The position numbers were made by a program, and so were the translations under genes. DNA of 20,379 nucleotides, taken from Flavobacterium sp. UBA6203 (lineage in GTDB: Bacteria > Bacteroidota > Bacteroidia > Flavobacteriales > Flavobacteriaceae). Shown here piece by piece: positions 13,016 to 18,148 of the stretch; within the stretch, counting starts at the first letter, position 1; the number at the start of each line of letters is the position of its first letter. The DNA lies in the NCBI GenBank assembly GCA_002421645.1, contig DIST01000009.1, forward strand, positions 1 to 20,379, given 5' to 3'. The notes under the pieces were generated by a model that searched no databases, had not been told where the DNA came from, and saw nothing but the letters and a program-made list of their open reading frames with translations.

Positions 13016-13798
13016 TTATACTAATTCATGTTTATGTTCCACTTGCTCTTCAATGGCATTCCAAAGTCCGATTCTTTTTTCTAGAGCTAAAACCGAAACT
13101 TCCTGTACTTCATTCCATTTCTGTTCAGAATCACCACAAAGTTCAGCAATCATTTGCATTGCCATTGGGCCGTGTTCGTCGGCATCTAATTCAATATGTC
13201 TTTCGAAATAGTAAATTAGTTTTGATAAATCGGTTTCTGGGAAGTTTTGCTGAAAGTTTTTCAAGATTTCAGTAAACATATTCGGAATCAAATCTTCTCT
13301 TCCAAAAGTAAATGCCGCCGCAATTTCATGAGGTTTTCCTTGTTCAATCACACGGAAAGTAAAATCTAAAAACGCTTTTACATTCGGATGTAAATCACTT
13401 TGTTTAATCGATACAAAAATGTTTTTGGTTTCTTCCACATTCTTCAAAAACGCATTAATTTGAGTTGTCGAAGCACCACATTGTACCATCGCATCCAAAT
13501 ACATTTCAAAATGACTTTGTCGCGTGCCATCCAATGTTAAATCGGTTTCTTCGGCTACAACAATTTCATTAATTAAAAAACGAATTTCTGGATTTCCAAT
13601 AGGTAGCCAAGGCGTTGTAGTGCAAGTTAATTTGTTTTGTAAGGCTTTTAGTAGCGACATAAAATCCCAAACCGCATAAATGTGGTTTTCTAAGAAACAA
13701 TGTAAATCGTCAATCGTTTTTACTTTATTGTATAACGAATGGTTTAACAATTGTTCTTTCTGATTTTGAATCGATTGGTTTATGGTTTGAATATTCAT
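13016..13798 (-). CDS. DUF3050 protein (heme-oxygenase-like fold)
   Basis: A 260-aa, soluble, all-helical protein of the DUF3050 family; biochemical function unknown. Family signs are the opening LYNKVKTIDDLHCFLENHIYAVWDFMSLLKALQ, the segment TTTPWLPIGNPEIRFLINEIVVAEETD, and the late FERHIELDADEHGPMAMQMI. Conserved histidines and acidic residues (H38, E83/E84, H197, D203/H204 region) are placed like metal or cofactor ligands in TenA/PqqC/heme-oxygenase-like proteins, but no reaction can be assigned. It has an exact -7 element 62 bp upstream and shares a bidirectional terminator with the ferredoxin unit, so it is probably a single-gene unit. Confidence 0.85.
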   Translation of the reverse strand: MNIQTINQSIQNQKEQLLNHSLYNKVKTIDDLHCFLENHIYAVWDFMSLLKALQNKLTCTTTPWLPIGNPEIRFLINEIVVAEETDLTLDGTRQSHFEMYLDAMVQCGASTTQINAFLKNVEETKNIFVSIKQSDLHPNVKAFLDFTFRVIEQGKPHEIAAAFTFGREDLIPNMFTEILKNFQQNFPETDLSKLIYYFERHIELDADEHGPMAMQMIAELCGDSEQKWNEVQEVSVLALEKRIGLWNAIEEQVEHKHELV

Positions 13799-13859
13799 AA
13801 GGCAATTTTTAATTTATATACGAAATTCTAACTTCATTTGGTTTTGAATCCGTACACTA

Positions 13860-13867
13860 CAAATGTA
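13860..13867 (-). promoter_or_regulatory. -7 element of the DUF3050 gene
   Basis: Read on the minus strand it is an exact TAcaTTTG. It begins directly after the T-run of the upstream terminator; no TTTG is found at the -33 distance, which falls inside the hairpin. Confidence 0.45.
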
Positions 13868-13897
13868 AAAATGCTTCCCTAAAAAGAGAAGCATTTT
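13868..13897 (-). terminator. Terminator of the glutaryl-CoA-dehydrogenase-like gene
   Basis: AAAATGCTTC/GAAGCATTTT, a perfect 10-bp stem with a 10-base loop, 24 bp after the stop of the minus-strand gene and followed by T residues in that direction. Confidence 0.75.
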
Positions 13898-13921
13898 GTA
13901 TCAATTTTATCTATTGTTTAA

Positions 13922-15100
13922 TTATTTGAATGCCGGGAAACCTGTAACATCCATACCTGTAATTAACAAGTGAATGTCATGAGTTCCTTCGTAAGTCACT
14001 ACAGATTCTAAATTCATCATGTGTCTCATGATTGAATATTCACCTGTAATTCCCATTCCACCTAACATTTGACGTGCATCGCGAGCAATAGTTAACGCCA
14101 TGTCAACATTGTTTCTTTTCGCCATCGAAATTTGAGCTGTAGTTGCTTTTCCTTCGTTTCTTAAAACACCCAATCTCCAAGTTAATAATTGTGCTTTCGT
14201 GATTTCAGTAATCATTTCAGCTAATTTCTTTTGTTGTAATTGCGTAGCTCCAATTGGTTTGTCAAACTGAATTCTTTCTTTTGAATAGCGTAAAGCAGTA
14301 TCATAACAATCCATTGCAGCTCCAATCGCTCCCCAAGCAATTCCATAACGTGCTGAATCTAAACATCCTAGAGGTGCTCCTAATCCAGATTTGTTTGGTA
14401 ATAAGTTTTCTTTTGGAACTTTTACGTTGTCAAAAATAAGCTCTCCAGTTGCAGAAGCTCTTAACGACCATTTGTTATGTGTTTCAGGAGTTGAAAAACC
14501 TTCCATTCCTCTTTCCACAATTAATCCGTGAATTCTTCCTTCTTCATTTTTTGCCCAAACTACTGCAATGTCAGCGAAAGGAGCATTCGATATCCACATT
14601 TTAGCACCATTTAAAAGATAATGATCACCCATATCTTTAAAATTAGTTACCATTCCACCTGGATTTGAACCAAAATCTGGCTCAGTTAAACCAAAACAAC
14701 CAATGAATTCTCCAGTGGCTAATTTTGGTAAATATTTCATTCTTTGTTCTTCGTTTCCGTATTTCCAAATTGGATACATCACCAATGAAGATTGAACAGA
14801 TGAAGTCGAACGTACACCTGAATCTCCTCTTTCAATTTCTTGCATGATTAATCCATAAGAAATTTGATCTAAACCAGCACCACCATATTCCACAGGAATG
14901 TATGGGCCAAATCCGCCAATTTCTCCTAAACCTTTTACGATTTGATGTGGAAATTCTGCTTTTTGTGCGTATTCTTCAATAATTGGAGAAACTTCTTTTT
15001 TTACCCAAGCACGTGCAGCATCACGTACCATTTTATGTTCGTCAGATAATAATTCGTCTAATAAATAATAATCTGGAGATTGAAATAAGTCTGGTCTCAT
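13922..15100 (-). CDS. Acyl-CoA dehydrogenase, glutaryl-CoA dehydrogenase-like
   Basis: FAD-dependent flavoenzyme that would oxidise, and probably decarboxylate, glutaryl-CoA to crotonyl-CoA in lysine and tryptophan breakdown. The start is the ATG at 15100 (392 aa, MRPDLFQSPD); a GTG at 15121 is covered by the promoter. Conserved parts are GGFGPYIPVEYGGAGL (62-77), RSTSSVQSSLVMYPI with the substrate-carboxylate arginine R97, the flavin-binding FGLTEPDFGSNPGGM (136-150), RYSKERIQFDKPIG, and the catalytic base E371 in VTYEGTHDIHLLITG. The R97 segment and the TYEGTHD-type end are characteristic of glutaryl-CoA dehydrogenase rather than of short-chain enzymes. Substrate specificity still rests on these motifs alone. 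Confidence 0.85.
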   Translation of the reverse strand: MRPDLFQSPDYYLLDELLSDEHKMVRDAARAWVKKEVSPIIEEYAQKAEFPHQIVKGLGEIGGFGPYIPVEYGGAGLDQISYGLIMQEIERGDSGVRSTSSVQSSLVMYPIWKYGNEEQRMKYLPKLATGEFIGCFGLTEPDFGSNPGGMVTNFKDMGDHYLLNGAKMWISNAPFADIAVVWAKNEEGRIHGLIVERGMEGFSTPETHNKWSLRASATGELIFDNVKVPKENLLPNKSGLGAPLGCLDSARYGIAWGAIGAAMDCYDTALRYSKERIQFDKPIGATQLQQKKLAEMITEITKAQLLTWRLGVLRNEGKATTAQISMAKRNNVDMALTIARDARQMLGGMGITGEYSIMRHMMNLESVVTYEGTHDIHLLITGMDVTGFPAFK

Positions 15101-15120
15101 AGTTTTTGATTTGAAAGTCA

Positions 15121-15151
15121 CAAAAGTAAGTAAAGATTTTTAACAAATCAA
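15121..15151 (-). promoter_or_regulatory. Promoter of the glutaryl-CoA-dehydrogenase-like gene
   Basis: On the minus strand, exact TActTTTG at 15128-15121, with TTG at 15151-15149 and a 20-bp spacer. The transcript would start near 15116, so the first usable start codon is the ATG at 15100. Confidence 0.65.
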
Positions 15152-15177
15152 CGAACAAGTGTTATAATTTTATAAGA

Positions 15178-15298
15178 AGCTTGTTCCAGCTATCCGCTCT
15201 ATCTTTTTGTTTTATCAAATTTTAAAAAAAAATCGTTATTTCATTGTAGAAGAAATGCTTGAAAAACAAAAAGGATGCCGCTGCTATCTGGGCTAGGG
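15178..15298. repeat. Two-armed intergenic element after trmN
   Basis: The right half (15273-15298) is an unusually G+C-rich block that begins exactly at the trmN stop (on the minus strand, TAA then CCCTAGCCC, then GCGGCATCC and a T-run). The left half contains CAGCTATCCGCTCTATC. Inner arms 15201-15213 (ATC-TTTTTGTTTT) and 15263-15276 (AAAACAAAAA-GGAT) pair with one bulge, and CCGCTcTATC (15194-15203) recurs as CCGCTGCTATC (15278-15288). The A/T-rich middle of about 50 bp has no gene. From memory, similar blocks follow genes in other Flavobacterium genomes; that needs a search. It may act as a terminator-like RNA or a dispersed repeat. Confidence 0.5.
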
Positions 15299-16006
15299 TT
15301 ACATCTTCAGATAGAACTCTTTCGTCAATTCGATGTATTCAGGAGTATAATTATGTCTAGAAATTTCAATGACTAACTCATCAATTAACGGAGTTTGTTC
15401 CATTCGACAAAAAGCCAACAAACTTCTCTTGATTTCTGATGTTGACGTGCCTTTTACTCGTGTAATTTTTAGTGGAAATAAATCCAATTCTTTACATAAA
15501 GAAACAAATTGTTCTTCTTCTTTAAAAGGAATAATCACAGAAAAAATTCCGTTATCTGAAAGTAATAATGCAGCCGCTTCAATTAATTCTTCAAAAGGTA
15601 AAGCATCTTCAAAACGTGCTAAATCTCTAGAAGTGTTATCTGATTTATAATCATCCGTATAAAAAGGCGGATTGGAAATAATTAAATCGTATTCATCTTC
15701 AGGTTCGTCCACAAATTCATCCAAACCTGCATGAAAACAAAATAATTTATCACCCCAAGGCGAAGCTTCAAAATTTTCAACACATTGTTCGTAAGCGTCT
15801 TCGTCAATTTCAATCGCATCAATTTGTTCGGCGTTGCTTCTTTGGGCTAACATTAAAGATAAAATCCCAGTTCCAGCACCAATGTCTAAAACATTATAAG
15901 GATTGTTGATTAACGGAGTCCAAGCGCCAAGCAAAACACCATCCGTGCCAATTTTCATAGCACAACGATCTTGATTAACGTGAAATTGTTTGAAGTTAAA
16001 AGTCAT
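15299..16006 (-). CDS. tRNA1(Val) (adenine(37)-N6)-methyltransferase-like (YfiC/TrmN6)
   Basis: SAM-dependent N6-adenine methyltransferase, 235 aa. YfiC/TrmN6 methylates A37 of a tRNA anticodon loop. The start MTFNFKQFHVNQDRCAMKIGTDGVLLGAW is the family's hallmark opening. The SAM loop is DIGAGTGILS (41-50), the adenine-handling motif is SNPPF (111-115), and the C-terminal part contains SVIIPFKEEEQF and ITRVKGTSTSEIKRSLLAF. It lies five bases after rimM and is therefore the third gene of the rpsP-rimM unit, at a place where Proteobacteria carry trmD, a different tRNA methyltransferase. The G+C-rich element at 15178-15298 begins at its stop codon. Confidence 0.9.
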   Translation of the reverse strand: MTFNFKQFHVNQDRCAMKIGTDGVLLGAWTPLINNPYNVLDIGAGTGILSLMLAQRSNAEQIDAIEIDEDAYEQCVENFEASPWGDKLFCFHAGLDEFVDEPEDEYDLIISNPPFYTDDYKSDNTSRDLARFEDALPFEELIEAAALLLSDNGIFSVIIPFKEEEQFVSLCKELDLFPLKITRVKGTSTSEIKRSLLAFCRMEQTPLIDELVIEISRHNYTPEYIELTKEFYLKM

Positions 16007-16011
16007 CGGAA

Positions 16012-16539
16012 TTATCCAAGATATAAATCAACCAAACCTTCAGGAGTTTCTAATGTAATGGTTTTGTTTACTCTGTCAAGTGCAATGATGAAATCATCAA
16101 TAAGCGGAATTAAAATTTCAGTTCCGTTTTTATCAATTTCAAAAAGGGGTTGAGCGCCACCGTCATTAATAGCGGCTATTTTTCCAATATTTCCTAAACG
16201 GGTATCAATTACATCAAATCCAATTACTTCGTGATAGTAAAATTGAGTTCCTTCTAATTTTGGTAACATAGAAAGAGGAAGATAAATTTCGCTTCCCATG
16301 ATTTCGTCTGCTTCTTCTTCGGTTTGAATGTCTTCAAATCGGATACGTAAGAATTTTTCTTTATGAAGCGAACTACTTTCAATAAAAAATGGAACCAGAC
16401 TTTTGTTGATTTCAACAAAAACTGATTCCAAATTTTGATACAATTCGGGTTCGTCGGTGTCTAAATACGCCAATACTTCCCCTTTGAAACTAAATTTTTT
16501 CGCGATTTTACCTAAATAGAAACAATCTTCTTTACGCAT
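16012..16539 (-). CDS. rimM: Ribosome maturation factor RimM
   Basis: Protein of 175 aa that binds ribosomal protein S19 and helps mature the head of the 30S subunit. The N-terminal RimM barrel opens with FYLGKIAKKFSFKGEVLAYLDT (7-28) and the PRC-like second barrel covers about 98-175 (QFYYHEVIGFDVIDTRLGNIGKI, EILIPLIDDFIIALD, TITLETPEGLVDLYLG). The order and length are standard. It lies 15 bp after rpsP and 5 bp before the tRNA methyltransferase, on the same strand, so the three are an operon. Confidence 0.95.
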   Translation of the reverse strand: MRKEDCFYLGKIAKKFSFKGEVLAYLDTDEPELYQNLESVFVEINKSLVPFFIESSSLHKEKFLRIRFEDIQTEEEADEIMGSEIYLPLSMLPKLEGTQFYYHEVIGFDVIDTRLGNIGKIAAINDGGAQPLFEIDKNGTEILIPLIDDFIIALDRVNKTITLETPEGLVDLYLG

Positions 16540-16554
16540 GGAATCGCTATAAAA

Positions 16555-17121
16555 TTATGCTTGAGTTTCTTCGTTGTTTTCTTCAACAGCTGGAGCTTCT
16601 TCTGTAGCAGCTTCAACTACTTCTTCTGTTACTTCTTCAGCAACTTCTTCTGTAGCTTCAGCAGCTTTTGCAGCCTCAGCTTGAGCAGCAATACGTTTTG
16701 CGTTTGCTTCTTGTTCTGCTTTAAATGCTTTTGCTTTTGCATCAGCCTCTGCTTTAGATAAACCAGATTTTTTTGCATCAACTTTACCAGCTTTTTCTTC
16801 TAACCAAGTAGCTAATTTAGCATCAGCTTGTTCTTGAGTTAAAGCACCTTTACGAACTCCTCCATCTAAGTGGTGTTTTAATAAAGCACCAGTGTAAGAT
16901 AAAATTGCTCTTGCAGTGTCAGTTGGCTGAGCACCATTGTGTAACCATTGTGCAGCTTTTTCGATGTTTAAATCGATAGTTGCAGGGTTAGTGTTTGGAT
17001 TGTAAGTTCCGATTTTTTCTAAGAATTTACCATCTCTTTTTGATCTTGCATCTGCTGCAACAACCCAATAAAAAGGTTTCCCTTTTTTTCCGTGTCTTTG
17101 TAATCTAATTTTTACTGACAT
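16555..17121 (-). CDS. rpsP: 30S ribosomal protein S16 with long Ala/Glu-rich tail
   Basis: Structural protein of the 30S subunit. Residues 1-80 are typical S16: VKIRLQRHGKKGKPFYWVVAADARSKRDGKFLEKIGTYNPNT (3-44), then the AAQWLHNGAQPTDTARAIL helix. The total of 188 aa is about twice the length of E. coli S16, because of a charged extension from about 100 onward. It is lysine- and alanine-rich to about 150 and then Glu/Ala/Val-rich (EEVAEEVTEEVVEAATEE). Such tails occur in S16 of Bacteroidota. It is first in the operon with rimM, behind its own promoter and a small leader hairpin. Confidence 0.96.
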   Translation of the reverse strand: MSVKIRLQRHGKKGKPFYWVVAADARSKRDGKFLEKIGTYNPNTNPATIDLNIEKAAQWLHNGAQPTDTARAILSYTGALLKHHLDGGVRKGALTQEQADAKLATWLEEKAGKVDAKKSGLSKAEADAKAKAFKAEQEANAKRIAAQAEAAKAAEATEEVAEEVTEEVVEAATEEAPAVEENNEETQA

Positions 17122-17138
17122 AATCTTGTGATTAATTT

Positions 17139-17153
17139 GAGGTTCTCGACCTC
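17139..17153 (-). other. Small hairpin in the rpsP leader
   Basis: GAGGT, loop CGAGA, ACCTC on the minus strand: a perfect 5-bp G+C-rich stem 17 bases before the rpsP start and between it and the -7 element. It may affect translation of S16; no known class was recognised. Confidence 0.35.
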
Positions 17154-17168
17154 GGTTATTTAAGGGTG

Positions 17169-17195
17169 CAAATATATAAAACTTTGCAATACAAA
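17169..17195 (-). promoter_or_regulatory. Promoter of the rpsP-rimM-trmN operon
   Basis: On the minus strand, exact TAtaTTTG at 17176-17169 with TTTG at 17195-17192. The 15-bp spacer is a little short. The leader would be about 42 bases long. Confidence 0.55.
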
Positions 17196-17235
17196 TGTGT
17201 AAGTTGTTTGAAAATATTTTTTCTGATAAAATGTG

Positions 17236-17262
17236 TTTGTTTCAATAAAAAAGTTATTTTTG
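17236..17262 (+). promoter_or_regulatory. Promoter of the lipoprotein gene
   Basis: TTTG at 17236-17239, a 15-bp spacer and exact TAttTTTG at 17255-17262, 31 bp before the ATG. The short spacer mirrors that of the divergent rpsP promoter. Confidence 0.5.
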
Positions 17263-17293
17263 TTACCTACTTATAATATATAGGATAAATAAA

Positions 17294-17989
17294 ATGAAAA
17301 AATTACTTTCTTTAATAGCTGCTACGGTTTTATTTACTTCTTGTCAAGAAGATATTCAGACTAATACTCCTGCTTTTCAGGCTGATTTTAACAATAATGC
17401 ATGGAGAGCAAATTATTCTGTTGCTTCAATTGACGCAGGTGGATCGTTAACAATTACAGCTTTTACAGCATATGAAACTGTAATGTTGAAAACAAGTACG
17501 GCTACTGTAGGAACATATATTTTAGGAACTGCTAATACAAATGACTTTGCATCTTATGATTTAGACAGCCCTGAATTATCAAAATCGTATGATTCTAGAG
17601 TTTATTCTGGTCCTGCATACAAGTTATCTGCTATTCAAAATCCGGGTAGTGGTTATACAAATAATGCGGCTGGGGCTCAAACTACTGGTGGTTCTGGTTC
17701 TGGTATTAGAGTTGCAACAACAACTACTAATGGAGCGGTTACTTCTATTACTTTAGTTTCAAGAGGTAATGGATATAGAGCTGGTGATTTAATTACTATT
17801 GTAGGAGGTAATAATAATGCTAAATTCAAAGTAGTTAACGTGCAACAAAGTAACGGAGAAATTACGATTACTGAAGTTTTAGACGGAAAATATACTGGGA
17901 AATTTAAATTCAATGTTGTGGATGAACTTGGAGATGTTGTTACTTTCTCAGAAGGTTGGTTTTATAAAGTGCCTTTAGCGACATTTTAA
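17294..17989 (+). CDS. Lipoprotein with inserted glycine-rich module
   Basis: Predicted membrane-anchored lipoprotein of 231 aa, function unknown. Residues 1-17 are a lipoprotein signal with C17 after LFTS. Residues 28-110 (FQADFNNNAWRANYSVAS, TITAFTAYETVMLKT, VGTYILG) and 188-231 (GEITITEVLDGKYTGKFKF, VVTFSEGWFYKVPL) look like two halves of one small beta-sheet lipoprotein domain common in Bacteroidota (DUF6252-like, by memory). Between them, residues 118-180 form a different module: GSGYT, TTGGSGSGIRV, GAVTSITLVSRGNGYRAGD and GGNNNAKFKV. This pattern is familiar from repeated modules in phage structural proteins. No phage gene is nearby. It is a single-gene unit with its own promoter and a strong terminator. 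Confidence 0.75.
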   Translation: MKKLLSLIAATVLFTSCQEDIQTNTPAFQADFNNNAWRANYSVASIDAGGSLTITAFTAYETVMLKTSTATVGTYILGTANTNDFASYDLDSPELSKSYDSRVYSGPAYKLSAIQNPGSGYTNNAAGAQTTGGSGSGIRVATTTTNGAVTSITLVSRGNGYRAGDLITIVGGNNNAKFKVVNVQQSNGEITITEVLDGKYTGKFKFNVVDELGDVVTFSEGWFYKVPLATF

Positions 17990-18011
17990 TAATAACAGCT
18001 AATTAAAAATA

Positions 18012-18045
18012 AAAAAACCATCTGGAGTAATTCAGATGGTTTTTT
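18012..18045 (+). terminator. Strong terminator after the lipoprotein gene
   Basis: AAAAAACCATCTG (18012-18024) and CAGATGGTTTTTT (18033-18045) form a perfect 13-bp stem with an 8-base loop; the T-run is part of the right arm. Confidence 0.88.
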
Positions 18046-18064
18046 GTTTTGTTGATAACTTAAA

Positions 18065-18095
18065 TTGGCATTCACTAACTTAAAATGTATTTTTG
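18065..18095 (+). promoter_or_regulatory. Promoter of dnaE
   Basis: TTG at 18065-18067, a 20-bp spacer and exact TAttTTTG at 18088-18095. The leader to the ATG at 18149 is about 50 bases and pyrimidine-rich. Confidence 0.6.
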
Positions 18096-18148
18096 TTTTT
18101 ATTCAAAATCAGCTTTTGCTTTTTTTCTTTAGCTTAATTCTCAGATAG

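Noticed and set aside
15284..15314. Inverted repeat CTATCTG/CAGATAG across the trmN stop codon
   Set aside because: A 7-bp match with a 17-bp gap, half inside coding sequence; it may be chance and is weaker than the arms of the wider element.
16561..16761. Phe/Ser/Cys-rich plus-strand open frame
   Set aside because: It is the mirror of the Glu/Ala-rich tail of ribosomal protein S16 and its odd composition follows from that.
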